Shown here piece after piece: positions 1 to 10,685 of a stretch of 64,000 bases of DNA (position 1 is the stretch's first letter; each line of letters begins with the position of its first letter). The stretch is from Rhynchopus sp. YZ270_cl-10. Lineage: Eukaryota; Euglenozoa; Diplonemea; Diplonemida; Diplonemidae. The translations under genes and the position numbers were made by a program. The notes beneath the pieces were generated by a model. It searched no databases and had not been told where the DNA came from. It saw nothing but the letters and a program-made list of their open reading frames with translations. The stretch covers positions 496,001 to 560,000 of the forward strand of contig OZ037851.1 of assembly GCA_964035575.1 (NCBI GenBank), given 5' to 3'.

Positions 1-210
1 CTTGCAGGAGTCAACGAAATCCATTTTTTTGATTTTCTGTTCAGTTTTTTTTCCCCCTCCCTTTTTTTTCCGACTTTTTTTTTCTTTTTTTTTTCTTTTC
101 GTTTTATTGTCCCATCGCTTTTCATAACGATGGTGCGAAGAAAAAAAACACAAACACTCTTCCCCAGACACAGGACAATTTGGTTGTCAATGAAGGCACA
201 GCCAAAAGGT

Positions 211-241
211 AAGACGAACCTAAACATCGTTTAGCCATCTT
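211..241 (+). repeat. Stem-loop repeat, type A
   Basis: Outer arms AAGACG and CCATCTT surround an inner stem CTAAAC/TTTAG with a short ATCG loop. It is a diverged copy, but its 3' outer arm is CATCTT, not the usual CACCTT, so it pairs canonically with an AAGATG-type arm. Confidence 0.5.
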
Positions 242-339
242 GAAAAATATATACCAACAAAGCAGTCAATAAACATGTATGTAAGCGCGAAAAAAGAGAA
301 AAAAAAAAAAAGTTGCCAAAAAAAAAAAAAAAAACTTGT

Positions 340-369
340 CAGATGCATGCACCTCTCACACACATCTGA
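340..369 (+). repeat. Stem-loop repeat, type B
   Basis: CAGATG and CATCTG form the outer stem around a TGCA/CACA-type middle and a loop containing CCTCTC. It sits directly after an A run. Confidence 0.55.
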
Positions 370-564
370 CAAAAAAGGAACCGCAAACGTATCGATAATC
401 CGACACGATAAGATTTGAGAGGAAGAGAACGATTTCAACACATCTTCAACAAAGTGAAGTTGTTGGTTGCAGACATCGCAAAGGGGAGGAGGGTGTGTGT
501 GGGAGGGAAGATATGTATGCTGTATGCAATGCGGAACTGCAGAAAAATTTTTTTTTCTTTTTTT

Positions 565-604
565 TGACTTGAAATACAACAGCCCTCTCATGACAGTGTA
601 CCTT
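565..604 (+). repeat. Stem-loop repeat, type C
   Basis: Begins TGACTTGAAATACAA and ends TGACAGTGTACCTT around a CCCTCTCAT core. TACA and TGTA can form the outer stem. Close copies lie near 4009, 10647, 35541 and 45711. Confidence 0.55.
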
Positions 605-2660
605 CAAACAAAACGTTGAAAATGCAAAGCCTCTGTGACAGTGTTGACCAGAACCGGTGTACACATCCCGCAATCGTGCTTTTCGCATTGAAACCTTGTA
701 CAGTCCCGACAACCACGCCGAAAAGAAGAAGGGAAAAAAGACAAATTGAAAAAGGAGACGAAAGTGCGATCATACAAAACAAAGTGACACCTAGGCCAGA
801 CACATGGGGGGGTTTTTTTTTGTGTTGGCAAATCACTTTATGCCAACTTTGTTTTTTTTTTTCTGTTGTTCTACGATGTAATCCTCGCAACAAAAAAAAT
901 ACACAAATTCAAAATCGGGCTATTCCATACGGTTCCCTCTAGAATGAGTGCATCTATTTCTGGTCCAGTATTGTTGGTCATTTGATTGAACCCTGCCCTT
1001 TTTCCATGTATGTTTCCTGAATTTGCAAAAATTTTCAGAAATAAATCATTTTTCTTTGGATTTAAATCCAAAGAAAGTGGTGGCTCGAACCAAACTGTAA
1101 GTGGTTTTCCGGTGTACACATACCGTTGCAATGTCAAAAGAAACCCCTCTCTTGCATTGTCAAAAAAAAAGGGGGGGGAACAGCTCATTTGAAAAATGGG
1201 TTTGAAAGATGTAGTGGTGTGACACGAGAACACACGTTCGGCCTTGTCTGGTATTTTGTACCCAATGAAATCCATACAAAATTGCATGGTCAGGGAATTG
1301 TTATTCAGATGTCGCAAAAAAGGAAAAAAAAGAAAAACAAACCAACAAATAAAAGCACCAACGGTACTTGTACCCTGATGCAGAGTAAAAAAAAAGGCAC
1401 CAGCTCGGTTGGATCGCAAGACCCGGCTCGCCCACACAGAACATCGCGTGCCACCAGGGGCTAGTAACAAGCAAAAATAAAAGGGGTTTTTTGGTAAGCA
1501 GCCTCGTGTTTAGTCGCCATAAAAAGAGCTCAAAAGGGGGGGTGCAAAACCCGCAAAAACAAATGATGAGAAGAAATAGGAACCTCAACTTAGCGAGGGG
1601 GAGTGTGTGTGTGTGTGTTTCTTTGAAAAAAAAAAGCGCCGTGGGCCTAAAACTGCATCCGGGAGTCCTTTCGTGGTAGTTCCTCAAGAAACCTGTCATT
1701 GGCCTGAGGGTAAAAAAAAAGTGCTGGGATGGCTAACCCTGGGAAACGAAGGTGGTCGCACACCTGGAGGTACACACCCAATCCCTAATGAGTCACTACA
1801 CCTAGGTGCCATCCTATTACGTATTAGTAGGCAAGGGGGAAGTACAGACACACCACCGCAGGCCAGGACACCTCCCCGAGGCTCTTTACAATGAGAATAT
1901 TAACCACAACCCCACACCACGTATGACTCTCACTCACACCTCTGGCGGGCCCACTTCGGCATGGCCTGTAAGGGTCGCCCTGATTGATCTTCCCAGGAAC
2001 TAACGAATGCTGTCTGAGATTTTTTTTGAAAAAAAAGTAAAATAAAAAATGTGTAATTGCCTCTTTTGCTTCCATATCATACGATTCTCCACTTTTGTTT
2101 TCAATAAAAGTGTGTGGCAAAAAAAATTAAAAAGGTGGGTTCCCTCGAGTCCGTTTCAATAAGTAAGGAGGTACAACTGGAGTATACGCCAAGGTATAGG
2201 GGGGTATAAAGTTCATATTGAAGAATAACAAACAGAAAAAACCACGATCGCGCGATTTTGCCGTTTGCATTATAGTTTGCTGGAGAGGGATAAGGGGAAG
2301 GGTGAACTCTGTAGTGGGTGTCTAAGCCCGTAGAAGGAAGTAAGGGGGGGAAAAGAGAGAGAGAAAAAAAAACTGGGAGAACCTCACAAAAAATATAGGT
2401 GAGGAGGGGGGAAAACAATACACTTTCGGGTTCGAAAGTATGGCAAAAAAAACATGAGAGTCTCACGCACATCCTTTTTTCCTTTTTCCTTTGTGAAAAA
2501 AAAAGGAATGATTACGTGGAATCACCATCTGATAAACCACGCAGCCATTTTATATTTTTCTTGTATAGAATTACTACCCTAGTCTAGGCTAAAGGTGTAT
2601 TTTGTACCCAATGCCCCTTGAAGGTTCGAGATGTACAGACATTTTTTTCTTCTTTTTTTT

Positions 2661-2707
2661 TGAAAACTTGGTTGTATTGTGTGCCACCCTAGAGTGTGCT
2701 CCACTAT
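2661..2707 (+). repeat. Interspersed repeat, type F
   Basis: Starts GAAAACTTGGTTGTATT and ends AGAGTGTGCTCCACTAT. It is almost identical to the copy at 31572-31620 and lies right after a T run. There is no coding potential. Confidence 0.6.
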
Positions 2708-3218
2708 CTTTTTCTTTTGACGTATTTACCAAGTGATCCTTTCATTTGGTTTCTTTCTTTTTGGTCTCAACAAAAATTCTTCACACCGCTGTTTAATCCT
2801 CTCCAGGGTCCTCCTCCTGGGACTGAGTCCCATTCTTTTCTTTGCACCAAGGTGCATTTGATAAAAAAAAAAAGGGGGGGTTTTTTTTAATATTTCCCAA
2901 AACCCCTTCTGACACGTACGAAGCAAGAGGAAAAAAAGAGGTCTCTCCCACACTGGGGCAGGGAAGTGGGAGGGGGAAAAAAAAATTCAAAACAAGATAA
3001 CCAGCGATGTGTGTCGCCCCACCCCCACTCACCCACGCGCCCCTTACACCCCCCCGCTTATAAACACATTGCCAATATGAATTGGGGAAAAATAAAAAAA
3101 AGGCACAAATTTCAATGGGAGCCGGCTCCTCATTTTTCCTCCAAAAATGCATAAAAAAAAATACATTGGTGGAGAGTCCTGCGCAAAATATAAAATAAAA
3201 AAAAATGAAAAATTTATA

Positions 3219-3251
3219 AAGATGAACCTAAGCCTCGCAGTAGGTCACCTT
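3219..3251 (+). repeat. Stem-loop repeat, type A
   Basis: AAGATGA and TCACCTT outer arms, with CCTA/TAGG inner pairing around GCCTCGCAG. The inner stem is shorter than in the consensus. Confidence 0.6.
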
Positions 3252-3578
3252 TTCAATAAAATGGGCAGCGAGTTGTGTCTACGTCATCAATTATTCAAAA
3301 ATAAAAACAAAAAAAAAAACTTTGTAAAGAAGGATATCCCTTTCGCTGTGTACATCCATTCCAAAGTTTGATTTTTTATTTTTGCTGCATCGACAAAAGA
3401 TTCACCAAAAAGGTGTGTTAGGATTACAATGTATCCTATGAACCTATGGTGGGGGGGCTAATAAATTCTGCAGATGGCACACCTCGTCCCTTAAGGAGTG
3501 TGGCAGAGATGAGACGTGAAGAGCCTCTATTCTGACACCTCAACGGATGGACGCTCAATAAGAAAGCTTAATCAATGA

Positions 3579-3600
3579 AGATGCCCCTCGTGCACACACA
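3579..3600 (+). repeat. Partial stem-loop repeat, type B
   Basis: AAGATGCCCCTCGTGCACACA matches the 5' arm, loop and inner stem of the type B hairpin. The closing outer arm is lost. Confidence 0.4.
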
Positions 3601-3783
3601 AAATAAATAATTTTTTTTTATCGGCAAAACCACCTTGCACACTATAAAATAAGAACAAAAAAAATAAATAAAAATGGTGCGGTATCAACACCAAAAAGAT
3701 TAAAAGAACTGCGTGGCGCGAAATAGTGGCGAATAAAGAAAATTGGAACGCAAAAAAAAAGGGATAACAAAGAGAACAGTGTC

Positions 3784-3817
3784 AGATGAACCTAAGCCTC
3801 TCGTGCTTAGCCATCTT
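3784..3817 (+). repeat. Stem-loop repeat, type A, fully paired
   Basis: AGATG and CATCT form a perfect outer stem, CTAAGC/GCTTAG a perfect inner stem, and CTCTCGT the loop. This copy has CATCT where most have CACCT, a compensating change that supports the stem. Confidence 0.7.
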
Positions 3818-4008
3818 GAAATCGTGGAAATTCACACAGCAGCAAAGTTTTTCAAGAAATTATAGGGGGGGGAGTGAGAAAACTCATAAAAGTGAGCGGG
3901 CTGTGGGTGGTAGGGATGTATGTGGTGTCATAGCCGGAAAAGGGAAAAAAAAGAAACAATCGCGCAACGTTCACAATTGAAAATATGTGACAGGACGAAA
4001 AACAAATG

Positions 4009-4048
4009 TGACTTGAAATACAAAGTCCTCTCGTGACTGCGTATCATG
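4009..4048 (+). repeat. Stem-loop repeat, type C
   Basis: TGACTTGAAATACAAAG leads to GTC-CTCTCGT-GAC. This is the same 7-nt loop as types A and B, closed by a different stem. Confidence 0.6.
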
Positions 4049-4222
4049 ACCGGTGCACCGTGGATGGACCCCAACCACATAGTCCTACATCAAACAAAAC
4101 CCGCAAAATGGGGGGAAAAGGTTGGGTGCTGCGTGCAGTACTGCCACAGTTCTCCATTCAAACCACAAAAAAAAAACAAAAACCAAAAAAAAAAAAAAAA
4201 AACAAAAGGAAGAAAGGTTTGT

Positions 4223-4256
4223 AAGATGATCCTAAGCCTCGCGTGCATAGTTCTGA
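4223..4256 (+). repeat. Stem-loop repeat, type A (diverged)
   Basis: AAGATGATCCTAAGCCTCGCGTGCATAG keeps the 5' arm and most of the inner stem. The closing outer arm has decayed. Confidence 0.5.
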
Positions 4257-5075
4257 ATAATAATAATAAAATATTGTTTTGTGCTTCATTCCCACGAAAA
4301 TAAGCACACCATACGCGAAAAAAGAAAGTGGTATTTGATAGTGTCGAAGAAAAGCCCCTTCCACAAGCAGCTTGATTGACTTTTTGTGTGTTTCAGCGTA
4401 ATTTTTTTTTTTCTTTTCTTTTGTTTTCTTTTTTGCGAATAAGTTGGTGTTAGTGTGACGGGCACACCCTCCGCCCCTCTCTAACGTGTGGAGGCCGTGA
4501 CGATTGAGGGAGAATAGTATTATTTGTACGTCAAGGCCAGCGTTTTTTTCTTTTTTTTTTAGTAATTTTTTGTTTGCATTTTTGCACGGCGGATTTCGCC
4601 CTGATTTTTAGTTTTGCACAAGAATAGTATGACAGCAGAAATAAAGGAATATGTGGTATGTGGTTTGCGTGTATTTTTTTTTTTTTTTCTTTTTCCCCTT
4701 CAGTTTTTTGGATTCCCTCCGACTTGTATTCCCCCCGTCAGCTTCCTAGCAGGTTTGTCCTCTGTGTAGTTGACCTTACAACCGTGACCCTCTTTTACTT
4801 CTTCTAGTTTTCTAAGCAAAAAAGATTTTTTGTGTTTTCCTTGACAGCTCAAGGAAAGTGAGAAAAGAAAACATGTTGCAGAGAAAATAGCTGAAAAATC
4901 AGAGAGAACAGATGTAATGGAACGAGAGGTACGTCGTGTGGAACAAAAGAGAGAGAGCGAAAGAGAGGGAGAAAAAGAAACCCCCTGAAATGTGTGCGTT
5001 GTTTTTTTTTCCTTCTCTTTTCTTTTCCCGTTCGTTCTCGTGCACACACAGCACTTTCGAAATACTTAGTATAAT

Positions 5076-5949
5076 CAGTGGTCGCGCTAATTATGGGAAA
5101 AAATGGGGGAAAAATGGATTTCGGGTACGGAAAAACGTTCCTTGAAAAGGTTAGCTGGGGAGGCCCGGAAACCCCGTTTTGTGGCATTTCCGGGCCAATC
5201 CCGGCTTGTGGTGGGGTATATACGGAAAAATGGACAAAATTTTAGTGACTTAAATTTTCGCAAAATATGAACCCATACTCGTAAACAAGGGTCATTTTCA
5301 GGAAAATTCGGAAAATTCCGAGATTTGGAAGCAATTTTTCTCCTGAAAATCAGTGGGTTTTCAGCCTCAAAACATACCGCGATTGGAATTTCCGGAATCC
5401 GTCCGCGCTGTGGTGGGGTCACTTTGCCGAAATGGCCAATTTTTTGGTTTTGGTCAAAATCCATGTAGGGTAAAGAGGGCCAATGTAAATCCCACAACCA
5501 GATTTTCTCTCCCTGATCCTGACGTCTTGCAACATGAAAATGCGCGAAAACACCGGCATTTGCATTTCCGGAATTCGTCCGTTCTGTGGTGGGGTCAATT
5601 TGCCGAAATGGACAAGTTCTTGGTTTTGGTCAAAACCCGTAAGTGTAAGGTAAAGGGGGCAAGTGTTTGCCTGTAGAAACTGGAAGGGAACAGGCAGCGC
5701 CGCAGGCGCACGGTAACCAACTTTTTTTTTTTTTCCTTTTCTTTTTTCTCCTCTTTCTTTTGACTTTCCGAGCCAATTGCGTTCCACGGCGGGGTCACAT
5801 GTATATGCAAGTCCACTATGTGGTGGTCTTACTCAACAATATTAGAACTTCTGGTTTCTTAATGAAATCCCCGTACTGCAAAAAAAAAACGTTCCTACCA
5901 AAACCCCCAAAAATCCCGGGATGAGGGATGGACTTTAGCGCGAGTTCTG
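5076..5949. mobile_element. hAT-like non-autonomous DNA transposon
   Basis: The ends are CAGTGGTCGCGCTAA and TTAGCGCGAGTTCTG, an imperfect terminal inverted repeat with the CAG...CTG ends typical of hAT elements. Perfect 8-bp target duplications AGTATAAT flank it at 5068-5075 and 5950-5957. The 874-bp body carries two clear and one weaker tandem copies of a unit of about 190 bp (see 5376-5671). There is no transposase frame, so it would need one supplied in trans. The clean duplication suggests fairly recent insertion. Confidence 0.85.
5376..5671. repeat. Diverged tandem duplication inside the hAT-like element
   Basis: Two copies of a unit start near 5376 and 5560. Both carry a TTTCCGGAAT run, TGTGGTGGGGTCA, TTGCCGAAATGG and TTGGTTTTGGTCAAAA in the same order. 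A weaker third copy begins near 5180. The units differ at many positions, so the duplication is older than the insertion or evolves quickly. Confidence 0.7.
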
Positions 5950-6011
5950 AGTATAATATGGTCATTTTTTTTTTGGCGGGAGTGTATGGGATGACTGAAA
6001 AAAATGGTAGT

Positions 6012-6065
6012 TATTGATGCAGGTACCTCCGGTGACCCACAGTACGATGCCAGCCCCGGATGAAG
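6012..6065 (+). repeat. Interspersed repeat, type E
   Basis: Carries GATGCAGGTACCTCCGGTGAC and GATGCCAGCC-CCGGATGAAGC. Close copies lie at 34564 and 41424, with shorter ones at 38256 and 44968. Confidence 0.6.
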
Positions 6066-6177
6066 CAAAAAATACAACATCAAAAAAAGAAAAGAAAAAA
6101 AAATGCTAACTAACGAAGTGCTTTCATCCTTTGTGAGATCAAGCCAATCGTAGCTTTTTTTAAAAGAAAAGTTTATA

Positions 6178-6211
6178 AGATGAAACTCAAGCCTCTCGTG
6201 CTTAGTCACCT
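6178..6211 (+). repeat. Stem-loop repeat, type A
   Basis: Follows GAAAAGTTTAT. Outer arms are AAGATGA and TCACCT, the inner stem CAAGC/GCTTAG, and the loop CTCTCGT. Confidence 0.65.
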
Positions 6212-6272
6212 AACAAAAAGAAGGGAAAAAAAAACCGTTCGCAAAGAAGTTGTGCCGAAAAGAAAAGTTGGT

Positions 6273-6307
6273 AAGATGATCCTAAGCCTACAACTTAGTC
6301 AAACCTT
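6273..6307 (+). repeat. Stem-loop repeat, type A (diverged)
   Basis: AAGATGATCCTAAG pairs with CTTAG, but the loop is CCTACAA instead of CTCTCGT. The last arm retains ACCTT. Confidence 0.5.
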
Positions 6308-6879
6308 CGAGATGAATGTGTCCATACAACTCGTAAAAAGGGGCAGGGGAAAGCAAAGAAAATGTAAAGATGAAAGTACTTAATGTGCACAACATCTGAT
6401 GTTAGATGGATTCGCCCGAACAGGACACAATCCATCAAAAAAAGAAAAAGAAAAAATTAAAAAAAAAAGATAAAACCAGATTGTCCCCACCCAGAAATTG
6501 CATCTCCTTATTTGATGAAGAGAAATAGAAAACAAAATACAATCCCCCCTTTTTAGAACAAATACCCCCCCGATAGCACACACACAGAAGAACCCACCCG
6601 GAAATCCCTTTTTTACCGGAAAGCAAAGACCCAAGGCTGACCCGTATTTGTGCTTTATAATGGAACACAAGTTACGTTGTCAAACCGGGTAAGGATGAGA
6701 GGGGTAAGGGGAGAGAAAAAAGGCGAAGGGGGAAGAAGAAAAAAAGAAACAGAAGACATGGCAGAGAAAGGGTGTGTCAATTTTTGTAAAACTCATTATT
6801 GCACCCCCTCAGTACCTACATCTTGTTTTTGCTGAACTATTTCTTCGAGGGGAGGGAAAATAAAAAGGTAGAAAGGTAT

Positions 6880-6913
6880 AAGATGAACCCAAGCCCCAGT
6901 GCTTAGACACCTT
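6880..6913 (+). repeat. Stem-loop repeat, type A
   Basis: AAGATGAACCCAAGC pairs with GCTTAGACACCTT around a CCCAGT loop. It lies about 230 bp downstream of the LRR gene stop. Confidence 0.55.
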
Positions 6914-7142
6914 GAAAGAGGGGGGGAAAAATACAGATCAACACAAAAAAAGGGAATCCCATTCTGGCCCTCATTTGGGAAAGCGCGTTTGAGGGTCGGT
7001 TTTCCCACCCCTGTCCCCACCCCATGTTTTTTTGTTTTTGTTTTTGCTTTTTTTTGTATCGACAATCACCATGTGTTTTTTTGCTAAAAGACAATTCCCC
7101 CGGGTGATTGGGTGATTTGTTTGATGCGAATTAATGTTGCTC

Positions 7143-9830
7143 TCACCCACGGACAGGGGTGAAGTCGGGATGCCGTGCCTGTAGTTTGTTTATTTGTTGT
7201 AGTGATTTGATGAGAACAATGTTTGGTAACTTACATGCACATACCGAGAGTGTTATGCTATCGCTGAAGGACTTGCCGAGTTCTGGCATCGAGGCGTAGG
7301 ACATGTTGAGAACAGGCGACCCTGCGTCGTCCAGCTGGTCTGCCTTGTGGTGCGAGGACGACTGCGACGGCTGTGGGCCTGAGTGGTGGCCATGCCCACT
7401 GTGGGCCTGCTCGTGTTGCTTCAGCTGCTCCAGCAGCCTCTGGTGGAGGTCCATGGCGCTCACCGACTGCTGTGTGCGGTACTGTTGCTGCTGCTGCTGT
7501 TGCTGCTGGTGTTGTTGTTGCTGTTGTTGGTGTCGCTGTTGCTGGTGCTGCTGGTGCTGTTGCTGCTGCTGCCTGTGCATCTCAGCAAGTTGCTGCTGCT
7601 GTTGTTGCTGCTGCTGCTGCTGTTGCTGTTGCTGCTGCTGCATCTGCTGCATCATCTCTGCCTGCGACATCCCCTGCCTAGGGAACTGCTGCGGTACTGC
7701 GAAGGCGGGTGCCTGCGTCACTGAGATGGGGTAGCTCATCTGCGGCTGCATGGCGGGCTGGGAGTACTGCACGGGGATGCCCATGGGTGCAGGCGATACT
7801 GTGTACATGGGTGCGGCACGTGCTGCGGGTGGTGTCACACTGCGCACAGGTGGCGCACCTGCCGCACCTGGGGAGAGCGACGTTGTGTCGATCTCACTCG
7901 TGCTGCGCACGCTGTTGCTCCTTCCCGAGCGCCTGGGCGCGTACCCAATGTTGACCTCCGCGGCCGTGCTCGCGGGCCTAGGGATCTGCCCCTTCGGCTG
8001 CGGCAGTGTTGCAGACAACGAGTCTTGGCTGCTCACACTCAGCGAGAGCGGGTGCTGGTGTGGCGTGGAGTGCCCCGACCTAGGCGTCGATGCGCCAGAC
8101 CTGCTGCCGCGCTTTGGACTCACGTTGCCGCTGGAGAGGTGGTGCACCGACTCGGTGTCAATGGCGGGCAGGTTCGCGGCGCCTGTGTTCTTCCGCTGGT
8201 GGAGGTAGCGACGCAGGGGTGGCGAGTGGAAGTTTGCTGAGGGACCTTCTTTGTCTGATCCGTAGACGTGGACGGAGGTGAGTGTCTTGTTCTTCTTGAG
8301 GGCGTTGTAGAGGCGTGTGACGCCGGCCTCCTTCATGCTGTTGTCGGTGAGTGTCAGGCGCACGAGGGCGACGTTCCTCTCCACCACTGTGGCCCACTGT
8401 TCGCCTGCGACACCGGAGTTGTTCTTGGAGAAGTCGAGGTGGGTGATGCGCGACGACGGCAGCTGCAGGGCGACCGCGAGCGATGCTGAGCCCATCTCAC
8501 CTATGCTGCAGGTGTTGAAGTCGATGCTTTCGAGGGTGTGGTTCATGCGCGTCACCTCTCCCATGGCGGCCGCAACGTTGTCGCCAAGAACATTTGCACT
8601 CAGGTCAACTCCGGTCACTCTTTCATTGGTGCGCAGGGCCTCGCAAATCGCAAGCCCCCCTGCCTCCTGCGCACCTGTCGAGCGGAGACCAAGCGTCTTC
8701 AGCTCTGTGCCGTTCAGGTACCCGGCGATGGCGCGAAGACCTGAATCACCAAGTTTGTTGTCATTGAGGTTGAGCGAGGTGAGCTTTGTGCGGGTGTCGA
8801 TGATGGCGGACAGGAGTGCGTCGACACCGTCCTGGGTGATGCCTGTCTCACGCAGTTCTAGGGAGGTAAGCGACGCTGCGACTTTGCCTTCACCGTCGTT
8901 GAAGATGCTCCTCATGGCCTCGGCCAGATGCGCCACACCTCCGTTTCCAATGCAGTTCCCTCTGAGCTGCAGATCCTTCAGACTCGGCAGCTTCAACACC
9001 TGCGCCAGCGTCTTCATCCCCTCTGCGGTAATGTTGTTCTCACGCAACGACACAATCTCGAGGTGCGGTGTGCTTGCGAGCAGCGCACTGCACAGCTGCG
9101 GCGCCGCTTCGTCCGTCATCCCAACCTTGTTGAGATACAGCTCCGTCAGCGGACTGCCTCCGTACAGCGCCTTTGCGAGACGCGCCACCCCCATATCACC
9201 TAAGTTTGTGTTACCATTCAGCTTGAGGGTGTTCACATGGCAAAGTGCCTTGCCTAGGAGAAGATTGTTGGGAAGCCCTTCGTGGCTAAAGGCATTGTTA
9301 AAGAGCTCGACCTGCGTGAGGCCTGGGATCTCCGAGATGCATTGGAAGAGAAGGATTGCACTACGGTTGTCGAGGTTGCAGCAGTTCATTTCTAATGATT
9401 TGACGCCAGCATGCGCACGCAGTGCACCGGATATGGCAACAACCTGTTGATAGTCAAGCTTTTCATGCGCAAGGAAAAAGGCTAGCCCATCCATATGAAT
9501 GTGAGTGCGCATGTGAAACCAATTCTTCTCAGTGCGTTTCTTGCATCCAGTCTCCGTGCAGATGTGCACACTAGGGTGGTTCTGGAGGAATTGCTGCTTT
9601 TCATTTTGGTCTCCATTTGCTTCAACGTGAGATACATTGCAGTTCGGCATCGTGCACAGCAGATCGCTCGAATCCGCACGGAACGTCCCTTCCGGGATAC
9701 GGAACCTTGCCTGAACACTCTTCTTCGGCTCGATCCCCGACTGCTGGCACGCCTTTACATACGTGTTATGCCCCTTCCTCAGCTGCTCCAACTCCCTCCG
9801 CACCTCCTCGGCAGTGAGGTTCTGGCACAT
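7143..9830 (-). CDS. Leucine-rich-repeat protein with Cys/His N-terminus and polyglutamine tail
   Basis: Two exons: 7245-9830 and 7179-7244 as intron, then 7143-7178 (last 11 residues ARHPDFTPVRG and TGA). The start is the first ATG. The spliced protein is 873 aa. Residues about 60-110 hold Cys/His pairs (CTMPNC, HICTETGC, FHMRTH) that could bind zinc, but they fit no family I can name. About 140-520 are ribonuclease-inhibitor-type leucine-rich repeats (LxxLxLxxNxLGDxGxxxLA). About 540-700 are Ser/Pro-rich. About 715-785 are almost pure Gln with His, written in mixed CAG and CAA codons. Such repeats form protein-binding scaffolds; the partner is unknown. The 66-nt intron (GTATGT...CTACAG) is a multiple of three without stops, so its retention would add 22 residues in frame. 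Confidence 0.85.
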   Translation of the reverse strand: MCQNLTAEEVRRELEQLRKGHNTYVKACQQSGIEPKKSVQARFRIPEGTFRADSSDLLCTMPNCNVSHVEANGDQNEKQQFLQNHPSVHICTETGCKKRTEKNWFHMRTHIHMDGLAFFLAHEKLDYQQVVAISGALRAHAGVKSLEMNCCNLDNRSAILLFQCISEIPGLTQVELFNNAFSHEGLPNNLLLGKALCHVNTLKLNGNTNLGDMGVARLAKALYGGSPLTELYLNKVGMTDEAAPQLCSALLASTPHLEIVSLRENNITAEGMKTLAQVLKLPSLKDLQLRGNCIGNGGVAHLAEAMRSIFNDGEGKVAASLTSLELRETGITQDGVDALLSAIIDTRTKLTSLNLNDNKLGDSGLRAIAGYLNGTELKTLGLRSTGAQEAGGLAICEALRTNERVTGVDLSANVLGDNVAAAMGEVTRMNHTLESIDFNTCSIGEMGSASLAVALQLPSSRITHLDFSKNNSGVAGEQWATVVERNVALVRLTLTDNSMKEAGVTRLYNALKKNKTLTSVHVYGSDKEGPSANFHSPPLRRYLHQRKNTGAANLPAIDTESVHHLSSGNVSPKRGSRSGASTPRSGHSTPHQHPLSLSVSSQDSLSATLPQPKGQIPRPASTAAEVNIGYAPRRSGRSNSVRSTSEIDTTSLSPGAAGAPPVRSVTPPAARAAPMYTVSPAPMGIPVQYSQPAMQPQMSYPISVTQAPAFAVPQQFPRQGMSQAEMMQQMQQQQQQQQQQQQQQQQQLAEMHRQQQQQHQQHQQQRHQQQQQQHQQQQQQQQQYRTQQSVSAMDLHQRLLEQLKQHEQAHSGHGHHSGPQPSQSSSHHKADQLDDAGSPVLNMSYASMPELGKSFSDSITLSVCACKLPNIVLIKSLQQINKLQARHPDFTPVRG

Positions 9831-10567
9831 CGTAAAGAAAGAGAAAAAAAAAAAAGAGAGAAAAAAAGATGTGTTGAACCAAGTGGGGGAAAAAAAGAAA
9901 AAGGTTACCCCCTCAACAAAGGACGCGAAAAGCTAGGGGGTTATCCTGTGGGTGGTGTGTAGTGGTTTGATGCCTAGTGAGGGTAATTCTTTGCGCAGAA
10001 TATGGCCCCTTTTGGTGTGTTTTATGGAGGGCTCCTTGTAACGACATCTCTCGCGTCTCTGCACAAAGGCAAACCAAAGGCACTAAGGAGGAAGAGAATC
10101 TGGGCGAAAATATGTACTTCACATTAAGAAATTTTTTGTGGGTGAGTATTTGAGAAGACAGCGGTTGGCAAGGAGGGGGGAAAGGCCGTAGTACTTTTTT
10201 TCTTCCCTCTGGAGAACAACGAGAATCAGAAAAAACAGAAAAAGAGAGAAAAAAGCCTAAAGGAGAGTCGTAAAGGTGCTAAAATACGGGGGGGAAAAAT
10301 CACACTAAAGTTCAAAAGAGTGAGAGGGCAAGGCTGACGGAGGCATTGAGTCTATCCTTAATGGAGGGAAAATCAATGGCCACGATGTCTACGGTAGATC
10401 TACAGCTTTGAGATTTCAACTGAAAAACTTGCACAAAAAAAGAGGAAAAAAAAAGGGAGAGCCAATGGTATTTCATACATTTTTTCTCCACATAAGTCTC
10501 GTTAAACGTCACCCTGCGTACCTCCTTCACAGTCGTTTATTCTGTAGAAGAAGAAAGGACAACTGAG

Positions 10568-10598
10568 AAGATGAATGTGCCTCTCGTGCACACATCTT
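10568..10598 (+). repeat. Stem-loop repeat, type B, fully paired
   Basis: AAGATG/CATCTT outer stem, TGTGC/GCACA inner stem, CTCTCGT loop. The outer stem and loop are those of type A, while the inner stem is different but still perfectly paired. Confidence 0.7.
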
Positions 10599-10610
10599 TG
10601 CTGAGAAAAT

Positions 10611-10649
10611 AAAGTTGCCAGTGAAACTGACGAGACGCAGACACCTGAC
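10611..10649 (+). repeat. Interspersed repeat, type D (diverged)
   Basis: AAAGTTGCCAGTGAAACTGACGAGACGCAGACACCTGAC matches the 5' AGTTGxxAGTG and 3' GACGCAGxCACTGA parts of type D, which are closed by AGTG/CACT pairing. Confidence 0.4.
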
Positions 10650-10685
10650 TTGAAATACAAAGCCCTCACATGACCGTGCACCTTG
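10647..10685 (+). repeat. Stem-loop repeat, type C
   Basis: TGACTTGAAATACAAAGCCC...TGACCGTGCACCTT closely matches the copies at 565 and 4009. It adjoins the type D copy, so repeat cassettes cluster here. Confidence 0.6.

Larger units (their letters stand above)
1..5067. other. Gene-free region with stem-loop repeats
   Basis: I see no convincing protein gene. The sequence is dominated by long A and T runs and short G runs. Against this background lie scattered stem-loop repeats (near 211, 340, 565, 2661, 3219, 3579, 3784, 4009 and 4223), listed separately. Open frames here are short, rich in Lys or Phe from the homopolymers, and have no recognisable motif. Confidence 0.6.
5958..7142. other. 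Gene-free region downstream of the LRR gene
   Basis: No gene is visible. It contains three type A stem-loops and one type E repeat in an A/T- and G-run background. It lies just past the 3' end of the leucine-rich-repeat gene. Confidence 0.55.

Noticed and set aside
7303-7734. Cys/Ala/Leu-rich open frames on the plus strand over the polyglutamine region
   Set aside because: They are the complement of the CAG/CAA repeat of the LRR gene and have no motif of their own.
8317-9450. 377-residue plus-strand frame opposite the LRR gene
   Set aside because: The minus strand encodes clear leucine-rich repeats here; this is a shadow frame.
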